Below the pieces are notes generated by a model. It did not search any database, had not been told where the DNA came from, and saw only the letters and a list, made by a program, of their open reading frames with translations. The position numbers and the translations under genes are program-made. Shown here piece by piece: positions 1-9,222 of a stretch of DNA of 64,000 nucleotides (position 1 is its first letter; each line of letters starts with the position of its first letter). The DNA is from Planctomycetota bacterium. GTDB lineage: Bacteria > Planctomycetota > Planctomycetia > Planctomycetales > Planctomycetaceae. The DNA lies in NCBI GenBank assembly GCA_003670925.1, contig QWQG01000129.1, forward strand, positions 1-64,000, given 5' to 3'.

Positions 1-21
1 CGTATTCAGAACGGAGGAGCG

Positions 22-204
22 ATGCTGGAGTTGGACGATCTTTTGGACGAATGGAAACATCAGAATCCAGATCCGAAGCAACTGCAGGAAGATGTCCTGG
101 CAGTCAAGGCGGCGTTGCGAGCGATGGAGAGCGGCGATATGGGGCGGCCTGCGGAGGAAGTCGTTCGTGAAATTCGGACGAAATACAAATTGGCGAAAGA
201 ATAA
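22..204 (+). CDS. Antitoxin of a type II toxin-antitoxin pair
   Basis: This 60-residue acidic protein is probably the labile antitoxin that neutralises the toxin encoded directly downstream. The ATG at 22 follows a good GGAGG ribosome site at 13-17. The stop codon TAA shares its last base with the ATG of the next gene (TAATG), the translational coupling usual for antitoxin-toxin pairs. The C-terminal half contains RPAEEVVREIRTKY, which resembles a short toxin-binding helix. I cannot assign a named antitoxin superfamily; the call rests mainly on size, order and the neighbour. The window begins 21 bases upstream, so the promoter is not visible. Confidence 0.7.
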   Translation: MLELDDLLDEWKHQNPDPKQLQEDVLAVKAALRAMESGDMGRPAEEVVREIRTKYKLAKE

Positions 205-557
205 TGCCCGTGTACGTCGTTCGCCTGCTGGCAACGGCAGCAGATGACCTTGATCAGATTATCGGCTGGATCGTTGAACGATCGCCCGACGGTGCAGCTC
301 GGCTGTTAACAGAATTTCATAAGCTGGTGAGTATTTTACCGACGTCAGCCGAGTCAGATGCGCGTGCCGCAGAATTTGACGACAATGGTTACAAGATTCG
401 GCAAGCCTTTTTTCGGACTCGCAAAGGTAACACCTATCGGGCAATCTTCCTGATCAAAGGGAATGAAGTCCGGATTCTTCGAATTCGAGGCTCTGGCCAG
501 CTACCATTGACGGCTGACGAAATCAAAGAGCAGGAGAAATCTGGAGGCAGCGATTAG
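204..557 (+). CDS. ParE/RelE-family toxin
   Basis: This 117-residue protein fits the RelE/ParE toxin fold. The N-terminus VRLLATAADDLDQIIGWI and the following ERSPDGAARL match the usual family opening, in which a beta strand leads into a two-helix hairpin that starts with an A-x-x-DL motif. Later strands include YRAIFLIKGNEVRILRIRG, the usual C-terminal beta sheet. RelE members cleave mRNA on the ribosome and ParE members poison gyrase; the sequence alone does not say which. The start overlaps the antitoxin stop by one base, so the pair is one transcript. The C-terminal tail after about residue 103 is longer than in typical ParE and may be disordered. Confidence 0.8.
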   Translation: MPVYVVRLLATAADDLDQIIGWIVERSPDGAARLLTEFHKLVSILPTSAESDARAAEFDDNGYKIRQAFFRTRKGNTYRAIFLIKGNEVRILRIRGSGQLPLTADEIKEQEKSGGSD

Positions 558-677
558 ATCACCGAAAAAGAACTCACCGTCTTCGCGGAACCCGGGTGAC
601 TGGAAGTACGTGCCAGATCGGCCGCAGGAATTCCAATCCCCCAAAGAAAGACAGCAGTTCCATTTTTCGTTACGCGT

Positions 678-1253
678 ATGCTGATTGCATTTCACAAACC
701 ATACGGCGTGCTTTCGCAGTTCACACCGGACGGCTCGCCAAATCGTCCGCTCGCTGAGTTCGGATTTCCGAAGAATGTATACCCCATCGGGCGGCTCGAT
801 GCGGACTCCGAAGGTCTGTTGCTTCTGAGCGATGAACCGGCGTGGAACGCGCGGCTTCTAGAACCACGTCATGCCCACGAGCGGGAGTATTGGGTGCAGG
901 TCGAACGAATCCCTGACGCCGACGATCTGGAGCAACTTGCGGCTGGAGTGCTAGTCCAGGGACGCATGACCTTGCCCTGCCGGGCATGGTTACCGGAAAC
1001 TCAGCCGGATGTCCCTCCCCGCGATCCACCGATCCGCTTCCGCAAAAATGTGCCTGATTGCTGGATTTTTATGGAGTTGATCGAAGGCAAGAATCGTCAA
1101 GTGCGGCGCATGACCGCGGCCATCGGTCATCCGACACTTCGCCTGTTGCGCACACGGATTGGCAGACTCACCTTGGGCTATCTTCCGGCAGGCGAATGGA
1201 AGATCCTGACGCCGCTGGAGCGAAACCTTGCCGCAGACGATCATTCCGCGTGA
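678..1253 (+). CDS. rluE: RluE-type 23S rRNA pseudouridine synthase
   Basis: This 191-residue protein belongs to the RsuA/RluB/RluE pseudouridine synthases, which isomerise a specific uridine in ribosomal RNA. The catalytic motif GRLDADSEGLLLLSDE places the nucleophilic aspartate at residue 41. The C-terminal NRQVRRMTAAIGHPTLRLLR is the other family hallmark, contacting RNA. There is no N-terminal S4 domain: the protein starts directly with LIAFHKPYGVLSQF, which is the RluE rather than the RsuA/RluB arrangement. The assignment to the E. coli RluE site (position 2457) is by family only. It is separated by about 120 bases from the upstream toxin gene and probably has its own promoter. Confidence 0.85.
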   Translation: MLIAFHKPYGVLSQFTPDGSPNRPLAEFGFPKNVYPIGRLDADSEGLLLLSDEPAWNARLLEPRHAHEREYWVQVERIPDADDLEQLAAGVLVQGRMTLPCRAWLPETQPDVPPRDPPIRFRKNVPDCWIFMELIEGKNRQVRRMTAAIGHPTLRLLRTRIGRLTLGYLPAGEWKILTPLERNLAADDHSA

Positions 1254-1468
1254 GGATTGCTGTTGCGATTCGCGAGAACGCAGACCACCGCCAACGAAAG
1301 CGGAATTTCTTGGGATTCATAGAAAAAACAGGCAACATTTGCCGTCCGCGGGTCAATCCCGCGATCATCGTAGCAACTGGTGGAATGTCGGCTTGGCTTG
1401 CGGTATCTTGTCGCACGGCTGAGTCATATGGTGTCTTCGATAACGGCCTGTTCATCTGAATCGCTGGG

Positions 1469-1484
1469 CGAGTCTGGAGACTCG
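1469..1484. repeat. Short hairpin upstream of pyc
   Basis: CGAGTCT, two bases, AGACTCG form a perfect 7-bp stem 17 bases before the pyc start codon. It lies in a 247-base gap (1254-1500) that otherwise shows no gene. It could modulate pyc translation, terminate upstream transcription, or be a copy of a dispersed repeat; nothing in this window distinguishes these. Confidence 0.4.
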
Positions 1485-1500
1485 TCCTACGGAAATCGCT

Positions 1501-4500
1501 ATGCAAACGTTCAAGAAACTGTTGGTTGCCAATCGGTCTGAAATTGCCATTCGAGTGTTTCGAAGTGCCTCGGAACTTGGAATTCGGACCGTCGCGATTT
1601 ATTCGCACGAAGACCGCTACGCGTTGCATCGGTTTAAGGCTGACGAAGCTTATCGTATCGGCAAGACGGGCGAGCCGATTCGGTCGTATCTGGACATTCC
1701 TTCGATCATCGCACTGGCGAAACAGATTGAGGTGGATGCCATCCATCCGGGGTACGGGTTCCTCTCTGAGCGACCGGAGTTTGCCAAAGCCTGTGCCGCG
1801 GCCGGGATCAAGTTCGTCGGGCCGAGTATTGCGTGTTTGGAATCACTTGGTGACAAAACGGCAGCGCGAAATATCGCAATTTGTGCCGGCGTGCCAGTTC
1901 TCGGCGGGACGGAACAGTCGATTGAATCGCTGGACGAGGCCCGCACGAAGGCTACGGAGATTGGCTTTCCTGTGATGATTAAAGCGGCCAAGGGTGGCGG
2001 CGGTCGTGGGATGCGGGCGGTCATGACGGTCGCTGATTTTGATCAGGCGTTTGAATCTGCGCGCAACGAAGCGAATACAGCGTTCGGCTGTGCGGATGTG
2101 TTTATTGAAAAATTTATCAATCGCGCCAAGCATATTGAAGTCCAATTACTGGGTGACGAACATGGCAACCTTGTGCATCTTTACGAACGTGACTGTTCGG
2201 TGCAGCGTCGTCATCAGAAAGTCGTCGAAATTGCTCCGGCGCCTAATCTGTCTCAGAAGCTGCGCGACGGAATTCTGGAAGCAGCTCTGAAAATTGGCAA
2301 AGCTGTCAATTACTCTTGCGCGGGCACGGTTGAATTCTTAGTCGATGTCGATTCCGAGAGGTTTTACTTCATTGAAGTGAACCCTCGAATTCAGGTTGAG
2401 CACACGGTGACCGAAGAGATCACAAATATTGACATCGTGAAGTCCCAGATCTTGGTTGCTCAGGGAATGAAACTGGCGGACGACGACATCGGTCTGGGCG
2501 CGCAGCAGAACGTGCAGCTCAATGGGTTTTCGGTACAGTGTCGCGTCACCACGGAAGATCCTGCCAACAATTTCATGCCGGATTATGGTCGCGTGACGCA
2601 CTACCGTTCGTCAGGCGGGATGGGCATTCGACTGGATGCCGGCAGCGCGTTTTCAGGAGCGGTCGTAAATCCATTTTACGATTCACTGCTGACCAAAGTC
2701 ACGACTCGCGGTCGAAGATTTGTGGATGCCGTGCAGCGCATGGAACGCACACTGCGGGAATTCCGGATTCGAGGCGTGAAAACCAACATCCCGTTCCTCA
2801 GCAAAGTGGTGGCGCATCAGACGTTTATCGACGGTGACTGTACGACGCGCTTTATCGATGAAACGCCTGAACTGTTTCAATTTGATCATCGCAAGAACCG
2901 AGCCACGAAGATGCTGTCGTTTCTGGCGGAAACGATCGTTAATGGCAATAGTCTGGTGAAGGGGCGACCCAAATCACTGCGCCGCGAACCTGCAGTCTCA
3001 CCCAGCGTGCCGCGGGGTGTTAATCCACCGAAGGGAACCCGGGACAAGTTGAAGGAACTCGGCCCAACAGGATTTGCGAAGTGGGTCCTGCAGCAGAAGC
3101 GACTGCTGATCACCGATACGACATTTCGCGATGCCCACCAGTCGCTGCTCGCAACGCGGATGCGAACTTTTGATCTGCTTGCCGTTTCAGATGCGTACGC
3201 GCATTACTGTTCCGAGATGTTTAGTCTGGAAATGTGGGGCGGTGCAACATTTGATACGAGCATGCGATTTCTGAAGGAATGTCCATGGCAGCGACTTGTT
3301 CAGATGCGCGAAAAGGTGCCAAACATTCTGTTTCAGATGTTGCTGCGATCGTCGAATGCGGTTGGTTACACGAACTATCCGGACAACATCGTGAAGGTGT
3401 TCGTGAAGGAAGCGGCCGATGCCGGCGTCGATGTCTTCCGCGTCTTCGACTGTCTGAACTGGCTGCCGAATATGAAAGTGGCAATGGATGCGATCGTGGA
3501 TACGGGCGCCATCTGCGAGGCGGCGATCTGTTACACGGGTGACATTACAAACCCCAAGCGCCCAAAGTACAACCTGAAATATTACGTCGATCTGGCGAAG
3601 CAACTGGAGAAGATGGGCGCGCATTTTCTTGCGATCAAGGATATGGCAGGGCTCTGCAAACCGGCAGCCGCATCTCAATTAATTTATGCTCTGAAACAGG
3701 AAATTGGGATTCCCATTCATTTCCACACGCACGACACCGCTGGCATTCAGGCCGCGTCAATTCTGGAAGGCAGCAAGGTCGGCCTAGATATTGCTGACGC
3801 CGCGATGGCCCCCATGTCTGGCGGAACGTCACAGGTAAATCTCAACACGCTTGTCGAAATGCTGCGGTTCGATGATCGCAATACAGAACTCGATTCGGAT
3901 CGCCTAGATTCGATCGCCGAATACTGGCGTGGCGTGCGTGACTTCTACACGCCGTTCGAAAGTGTGTCGCTAGCGGCAACGGCCGATTTGTATCGTCACG
4001 AAATGCCGGGCGGGCAGTATACAAATCTGTTTGAACAGGCACGTGCCCTCGGACTGGCGGATCGCTGGCCGGAAGCGTGCCGCATCTACGCGGAAGTGAA
4101 TCAGTTGTTTGGTGACATCGTGAAGGTGACTCCGACCAGCAAGTCCGTGGGCGACATGGCGCTCTTCATGCTGGCGAATAATCTGACATGTGAAGACGTG
4201 CTGAACCCGGATCGCGACATTGCCTTTCCGGGCAGTGTGATCGATCTAATTGGCGGCGGCATGGGTCAGCCACCGGGCGGTTTCCCTGATGCCGTGAAGA
4301 AGCGTGTATTGCTGGGCAAGGATGAATTCGTCGGACGTCCTGGGGAAACACTGGCACCCGCCGACATGGATGTGGCCAAGACGTCGGTCGCCCAAATGGT
4401 GGAGGGAGAACCGTCTGGCCGCGATGTCATTTCATGGCTGTTGTATGGGCGTGTCTACGAAGAATTTGCCATGCATCAGGTGCAGTATTCTGACGTCAGC

Positions 4501-4950
4501 ATTCTGCCCACGCCCAATTTTTTCTTTGGCATGGAACCTGGTGAAGAGATTTCCGCTGACATTGAACCCGGCAAGACGCTGATCATCCGTTTTGTGTCGG
4601 TCAGCACGCCACACGCCGATGGCACACGTACGGTCTTCTTTGAACTCAACGGCCAACCACGCGAGATCACGGTGGCCGATCAGTCCGTTGAAGCGACGGC
4701 CGAAGCTAGTATTAAAGCGGACCCTGCGATTTCAGGGCAGATTGGTTCGACGATGCCCGGCATGGTCGTGGCCGTCACCGCAAAAGTTGGCGAACGCATT
4801 AAGAAGGGTCAGAAACTGTTGACCCTTGAAGCCATGAAAATGGAAACTACGATCACCGCCGACCTTGATGGCAAGATTCGCGACGTCCTCGTTCAACCGG
4901 GTCGGCGGGTGGAGACCGGTGATCTGCTAGTGGTGATTGAGCCGGAGTAA
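1501..4950 (+). CDS. pyc: Pyruvate carboxylase (single-chain)
   Basis: Biotin-dependent carboxylation of pyruvate to oxaloacetate, the anaplerotic feed of the TCA cycle, in the cytoplasm. The 1149-residue chain has the full alpha4-type order. Residues 1 to about 455 are biotin carboxylase with the ATP-grasp glycine loop KAAKGGGGRGMR and the EVNPRIQVEHTVTE segment. About 530-810 is the carboxyltransferase, with TTFRDAHQSLLATR near residue 541, the carboxylated-lysine candidate K713 in AIKDMAG, and the metal site HFHTHDTAG. A conserved PYC/OADA linker domain follows. The C-terminal biotinyl domain carries EAMKMET, with biotinylated K1113. The length matches the family (about 1150). The gene stands alone, preceded by a 247-base gap with a hairpin. 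Confidence 0.97.
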   Translation: MQTFKKLLVANRSEIAIRVFRSASELGIRTVAIYSHEDRYALHRFKADEAYRIGKTGEPIRSYLDIPSIIALAKQIEVDAIHPGYGFLSERPEFAKACAAAGIKFVGPSIACLESLGDKTAARNIAICAGVPVLGGTEQSIESLDEARTKATEIGFPVMIKAAKGGGGRGMRAVMTVADFDQAFESARNEANTAFGCADVFIEKFINRAKHIEVQLLGDEHGNLVHLYERDCSVQRRHQKVVEIAPAPNLSQKLRDGILEAALKIGKAVNYSCAGTVEFLVDVDSERFYFIEVNPRIQVEHTVTEEITNIDIVKSQILVAQGMKLADDDIGLGAQQNVQLNGFSVQCRVTTEDPANNFMPDYGRVTHYRSSGGMGIRLDAGSAFSGAVVNPFYDSLLTKVTTRGRRFVDAVQRMERTLREFRIRGVKTNIPFLSKVVAHQTFIDGDCTTRFIDETPELFQFDHRKNRATKMLSFLAETIVNGNSLVKGRPKSLRREPAVSPSVPRGVNPPKGTRDKLKELGPTGFAKWVLQQKRLLITDTTFRDAHQSLLATRMRTFDLLAVSDAYAHYCSEMFSLEMWGGATFDTSMRFLKECPWQRLVQMREKVPNILFQMLLRSSNAVGYTNYPDNIVKVFVKEAADAGVDVFRVFDCLNWLPNMKVAMDAIVDTGAICEAAICYTGDITNPKRPKYNLKYYVDLAKQLEKMGAHFLAIKDMAGLCKPAAASQLIYALKQEIGIPIHFHTHDTAGIQAASILEGSKVGLDIADAAMAPMSGGTSQVNLNTLVEMLRFDDRNTELDSDRLDSIAEYWRGVRDFYTPFESVSLAATADLYRHEMPGGQYTNLFEQARALGLADRWPEACRIYAEVNQLFGDIVKVTPTSKSVGDMALFMLANNLTCEDVLNPDRDIAFPGSVIDLIGGGMGQPPGGFPDAVKKRVLLGKDEFVGRPGETLAPADMDVAKTSVAQMVEGEPSGRDVISWLLYGRVYEEFAMHQVQYSDVSILPTPNFFFGMEPGEEISADIEPGKTLIIRFVSVSTPHADGTRTVFFELNGQPREITVADQSVEATAEASIKADPAISGQIGSTMPGMVVAVTAKVGERIKKGQKLLTLEAMKMETTITADLDGKIRDVLVQPGRRVETGDLLVVIEPE

Positions 4951-5058
4951 GTCTCCGAGGAACCTTATGGATGCATTGCTCGTTTGACTCCCATAAGAAG
5001 AATATTTTGGCTCAGCGTATTACTTCGCGGGGCGAATTTTTAAGATGAAAGGTGATCT

Positions 5059-5949
5059 ATGACGGCTCTGACGCAACCCCTTAAATGGCACGGTGGTAAA
5101 TACTATCTGAGAACGTGGATCGTGGGCTTGATGCCGCCCCATCTCCACTACGTGGAACCGTTCTTCGGCGGTGGCGGCATTTTGCTGGCTCGAGATCCTG
5201 AGCGAGACTGGATGTCGTCAGGCGGTCAAAAATTGCCGGCGGCGTTAAAGGGCGGTAGTGAAGTTGCCAATGATCTTCATGGCGAATTGATCAACTTTTG
5301 GCGGGTCCTGCAGAAACCAGAAGACTTCGAAGCCTTTCGGCAACGCATCGAACTTACGCCCTTCAGTCAAGTGGAATTTGAAGATGCACTCAGCAGCAAC
5401 CCCAACACGAGCACGGTTTCAGAGAAGATCGATACGTCCGCAAGTCGCATCGAGCGCGCTGTTCGGTTTTTTATTCTCGCACGACAGTCGCGGCAGGGAC
5501 TGATGAAGGATTTTGCCACGCTGTCCCGAAATCGGACTCGTGGGCGGATTAATGAGCAGGTCAATGCATGGCTGGGTGTCATTGAAGGACTGCCGGATGT
5601 CCATCAACGTCTGCGGAATGTTGTGATCTTGAATCAGAGCGCGTGTGATGTCATTCGCAAGCAGGACGGCGCGAACACGCTGTTTTACTGCGACCCTCCG
5701 TACGTCCATGAAACCCGCTCAACAACCGGTGAATATGCATTCGAAATGACGGAAGCTCAACATCGTGAGCTGCTGGACGTCCTCGCCGGAATTACGGGCA
5801 AGTTTATGCTGAGCGGCTATCCCAGCAATCTCTATCGCCACTGGGAAGTGCAACATGGCTGGAATCGCCATGAGTTTCTGATCGATAACAAAGCATCTTC
5901 TGGCAAAGTCAAAGAAACAAAGACTGAATGCCTCTGGTGTAATTTCTAG
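5059..5949 (+). CDS. Orphan D12-class adenine-N6 DNA methyltransferase (Dam-like)
   Basis: This 296-residue protein transfers methyl from S-adenosylmethionine to adenine-N6 in DNA. The opening LKWHGGKYYL is the D12-class (Dam/DpnM) motif X. VEPFFGGGGILLA is the AdoMet-binding motif I, and LFYCDPPYVHETR is the catalytic DPPY motif IV. No restriction endonuclease or specificity subunit is next to it, so it is either a solitary regulatory methylase or a mobile-element remnant; its target site cannot be read from sequence. ATG at 5059 follows GATGAAAGGTGATCT, a modest ribosome site. The gene lies 108 bases after pyc and converges on the flavoprotein gene at 6130, with about 180 featureless bases between them. 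Confidence 0.88.
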   Translation: MTALTQPLKWHGGKYYLRTWIVGLMPPHLHYVEPFFGGGGILLARDPERDWMSSGGQKLPAALKGGSEVANDLHGELINFWRVLQKPEDFEAFRQRIELTPFSQVEFEDALSSNPNTSTVSEKIDTSASRIERAVRFFILARQSRQGLMKDFATLSRNRTRGRINEQVNAWLGVIEGLPDVHQRLRNVVILNQSACDVIRKQDGANTLFYCDPPYVHETRSTTGEYAFEMTEAQHRELLDVLAGITGKFMLSGYPSNLYRHWEVQHGWNRHEFLIDNKASSGKVKETKTECLWCNF

Positions 5950-6129
5950 GCCTGCTTTCTTCTTCCCTCTGGATCCGGATCCACTGGGCGTACGGTTGCC
6001 GGGAGTTTGAAACGACCCAAATCGCGTTTTGGCACGCCACAATAACTCGAGTCTTATCAGCGTTATTCAGGATTCCGCGCACAGTCCAAGAGCCGACATT
6101 TACAAATGTCAGACTAAAAATGCGGCTGC

Positions 6130-7644
6130 TCACCGCGTCCACGCTAGCCATTTCCGGAACAGCGCTTTCACAAACGGTGTCAGCCGTGTCCGACTGAACT
6201 GATCGCCAAGCTTACGGATGGCTTCGGCCTGTGTTGGATACGGATGAATTGTGCTGCCGATCTTGCTGAGTCCCAAGCCGTGCGTCATTGCGAGCGAGAT
6301 TTCGGAGATCATATCTCCGGCATGTGATGCGACGATGGTGGCTCCTACAATCTTATCGGTCCCTTGCTTTACGTGAACCTTGACAAAGCCTTCGTCGTCG
6401 CCGTCTAAAATCGCGCGGTCAACATCTTGAAATTTCTGAAGGTACGTATCGACGGCGATGTTTTTTTCTTTCGCTTCGTGTTCATAGAGTCCCACATGCG
6501 CAATTTCCGGAGTGGTGTATGTGCACCAAGGAATCACCAGTGAGGTGGACTTCTTTCGCCCCTTAAAGAGCGCATTCTGAATCACAATCCGTGCCATGAA
6601 ATCGGCAGCATGTGTGAACTGATACGAAGAACAAACATCGCCCGCAGCGTAGATCATAGGGTGAGTCGTCTGCATGCGTTCATTGACGGTGATACCCTGC
6701 GCATGATACGCCACCCCGACCGCTTCCAGATTTAGGTTTTCGACGTTGGGGGTGCGGCCGACCGCAACTAGTAACTGATCGACAGGTTCGTCATATTCCC
6801 CGCTCTGTGATTCCACTGTGAGTCGGATTCCGGCATTGCTCCGAACCACCAAATTCCTCCCAAATCCTAACCGCCGGACACCGTCACGCACCATCCTGCG
6901 TTGCACGATCTCTGCCGCATCACGGTCTTCGCGAGGCAGGATGCCATGTTCGGTCTCAACCAAAAAAACTTCCGAACCAAATTGGGCAAACGCCTGTGCC
7001 ATCTCGCAGCCAACCGGGCCGGCCCCAATAACTCCCAGCCGACGAGGAAGCTCTGTGAGTGAAAATAGTGTTTCATTCGTCAGATACGCTACAGCATCTA
7101 GCCCCGGAATTGGTGGGGCGGCCGCGCGGGCGCCAGTCGCGATGACAGCGCGTTTGAAGTTCAGTCTTGCTCCGTCCACATCGATGGTATCGGAGTTCAT
7201 GAAGCGGGCATTTCCAAAGTACACATCCACACCAAGATCTCGGAATCGCCTCGCAGAATCGTGCGGACTGATCCGCGCCCGCAGACGCCGCATACGGCGC
7301 ATCGCCGCGCCGAAATCCACCTGCACGTCTCCTCCAATATTGACTCCGAATTCACCGGCATTCCGAACCGCCGCCGCCGCGCGAGCGGCACTGATGATGG
7401 CCTTTGACGGCACGCATCCCACATTCAGGCAGTCACCGCCCATCAGGCTGCGTTCGATCAGGGCGACCTTGGCACCCAGTCCAGCCGCTCCGGCAGCCGT
7501 GACAAGCCCAGCTGTTCCACCTCCGATCACAACCAGATTGTACCGGCCCGATGGAGTCGGGTTTTTCCAGTCACAAGGATGAACGTCCGCCTCCAACTGA
7601 AGGTTGAATTCGTCCTGCGGCATGAGCGGAGAAACAGGGGCCAT
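6130..7644 (-). CDS. MerA/Lpd-like FAD pyridine nucleotide-disulfide oxidoreductase
   Basis: A class I flavoprotein disulfide reductase of 504 residues. The FAD-binding VVIGGGTAGL lies near residue 38 and the redox-active pair CLNVGC at C72 and C77. The NAD(P) site is LGVIGAGPVGCEMAQAF, and the C-terminal HPYPTQAE motif supplies the catalytic His/Glu of the partner subunit. It is closest in appearance to the mercuric-reductase-like branch, but lacks an N-terminal HMA metal-binding domain and the extra C-terminal cysteine pair, so mercury reduction should not be assumed. I chose the ATG at 7644 because AGGATC precedes it; an in-frame start at 7734 would add 30 atypical residues. The MFS gene lies 123 bases upstream on the same strand and may be co-transcribed. 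Confidence 0.85.
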   Translation of the reverse strand: MAPVSPLMPQDEFNLQLEADVHPCDWKNPTPSGRYNLVVIGGGTAGLVTAAGAAGLGAKVALIERSLMGGDCLNVGCVPSKAIISAARAAAAVRNAGEFGVNIGGDVQVDFGAAMRRMRRLRARISPHDSARRFRDLGVDVYFGNARFMNSDTIDVDGARLNFKRAVIATGARAAAPPIPGLDAVAYLTNETLFSLTELPRRLGVIGAGPVGCEMAQAFAQFGSEVFLVETEHGILPREDRDAAEIVQRRMVRDGVRRLGFGRNLVVRSNAGIRLTVESQSGEYDEPVDQLLVAVGRTPNVENLNLEAVGVAYHAQGITVNERMQTTHPMIYAAGDVCSSYQFTHAADFMARIVIQNALFKGRKKSTSLVIPWCTYTTPEIAHVGLYEHEAKEKNIAVDTYLQKFQDVDRAILDGDDEGFVKVHVKQGTDKIVGATIVASHAGDMISEISLAMTHGLGLSKIGSTIHPYPTQAEAIRKLGDQFSRTRLTPFVKALFRKWLAWTR

Positions 7645-7767
7645 AATTGATCCTGAAGAATGTCGGCAAGGGCATCGTGCCTTCGGAGTGTATCGTATTG
7701 TGGTCAAATTAGGAGTTAGGGTTCCCTGTCGCAAATGGTCGAATCGGCTTTCCTTTGGGCCAGTCGG

Positions 7768-9045
7768 TTACTCCCCAACCTGTTGCGGTCGGCCTGCAGA
7801 ACTTGCCAGAAACAGGACCGTCACAGCAGCAAACACACCAGCAGCGCTAGCAAACATCCAGTGGTATGCATGTGGCGTCAATGGTTTTGCCAGACTCAAA
7901 AAAATGCCAACCAGCGGTGCCGAAATAAAGGTTCCAACGTCAAACATTGCGAGAATTAAAGAAGTGGCGACACCTAAACACTGCCGAGGAAAAACGGCGG
8001 TACCGGCCGACATGATTGCGGGAAATAAAAGTGCATGGGCGATTCCAGCCACTGCTGCCGGCCCAATTAAATGCCATGTCGTACTGATCGGAAGATAGAG
8101 CAGATAACTCGTCGTCAGAAGTATCAGCCCCGCCACAATCCACGGGCGATTTCCAAATCGCTCAAAGAGCGATCTAGAAGCAACACGCGCCGCGAACCCC
8201 ATCGTCGCGTAAACCACAAAGAACAGACCGACGCTCGAAAGATGGGCTTCAATCGCAAAGAGGCGCAAAAAAGTAGCGGGAATAGCAAACCCCGCGCCCA
8301 TCGCCGCTGCGGTCACTGAAATCATGATCGGATGATACTGTCTCATCACCATGAACAGTGATGGACGAGATTGATGTAAGGGAGACACAGCGCCCTGAAT
8401 GGCAAACCATGTCACAAGGGCCGAACTGAACGCCAACAGAGTCGCAGTCCAAAACATCTGCATCACCATTTTTTCGGGCTCAGCGTTGCCACTGCCGAGC
8501 CAGTCGCTGATCAAAGGTCCAACCATCAATCCGAGAAATCCGGACGTCCCAAGGGCACCCACAATTTCCGCCATCCGTTTGGGGGGAACGCGGAGTGAAA
8601 CGAACGTAATGGATGAACCAAAAATTCCGGCCAAACTTGCCTGCATCAAGGCTCGAACCAAAAACACGGCCGGACTGTAGGCACTGAAAACGGCGAGATG
8701 AAGTAGCAAACTGACAGCATAAAACATGACTGACCAGAACCAAATTTTTGCCGCACCGTACCGATCAATGGCTTCGCCCTGAGCAAGCCGAATCAAGATA
8801 CTGCCGAGCATACCCACACCGACGATTAACCCCAGTTGCTGCTCATCGCCGCCCAACACGTCCACATAATCCGAATAACGCACCAGCATCCCGTTCGCAA
8901 ACGTCGTCAGCCCGTTCGAAAGGTATGTGAGCCAGAAAATGCGATCGTAGCCATGTGTTTCCGGGGGCCCACGTGTGAGTGAAATCTGAGGCGTCTTGCC
9001 TTGTGGTTGTGCCGCACGATGAGGCTCATGTGTACTTTTGTCCAA
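7768..9045 (-). CDS. Major facilitator superfamily transporter
   Basis: A 425-residue polytopic inner-membrane protein with about twelve hydrophobic segments in two halves, typical of MFS secondary transporters. YDRIFWLTYLSNGLTTFANGM forms the first helix region. FFVVYATMGFAARVASRSLFERFGNR is a characteristic cytoplasmic loop 8-9 (motif A-like). No substrate can be inferred. The reading frame opens with TTG at 9045 and no ATG occurs until residue 53, within the first helix, so TTG (without an obvious ribosome site) is the best available start and is uncertain. It lies between the SNF2 helicase gene and the flavoprotein gene, all on the same strand. Confidence 0.85.
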   Translation of the reverse strand: MDKSTHEPHRAAQPQGKTPQISLTRGPPETHGYDRIFWLTYLSNGLTTFANGMLVRYSDYVDVLGGDEQQLGLIVGVGMLGSILIRLAQGEAIDRYGAAKIWFWSVMFYAVSLLLHLAVFSAYSPAVFLVRALMQASLAGIFGSSITFVSLRVPPKRMAEIVGALGTSGFLGLMVGPLISDWLGSGNAEPEKMVMQMFWTATLLAFSSALVTWFAIQGAVSPLHQSRPSLFMVMRQYHPIMISVTAAAMGAGFAIPATFLRLFAIEAHLSSVGLFFVVYATMGFAARVASRSLFERFGNRPWIVAGLILLTTSYLLYLPISTTWHLIGPAAVAGIAHALLFPAIMSAGTAVFPRQCLGVATSLILAMFDVGTFISAPLVGIFLSLAKPLTPHAYHWMFASAAGVFAAVTVLFLASSAGRPQQVGE

Positions 9046-9222
9046 GATGTGGACTCATTCTGAAAAGACTACTTCGATTGACACCTGCTGAATCGCTTCC
9101 AAATCCTCCAAGAGTTTAAAGCATGTTTCCTCAATCCCGCGACGGCTAACGCAATAATAATCGCTTTCAACATTCATGAATTCACCCAACCCCAGCGCCC
9201 GTGTGTCGTCGCGTCCCTGCCC

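Noticed and set aside
5950-6129. GGATCCGGATCC as a regulatory repeat after the methylase gene
   Set aside because: A single short direct repeat with no stem, spacing or second copy; likely chance.
6130-7644. True mercuric reductase (merA) and mer operon
   Set aside because: No HMA domain, no C-terminal cysteine pair and no merR/merT/merP genes nearby.
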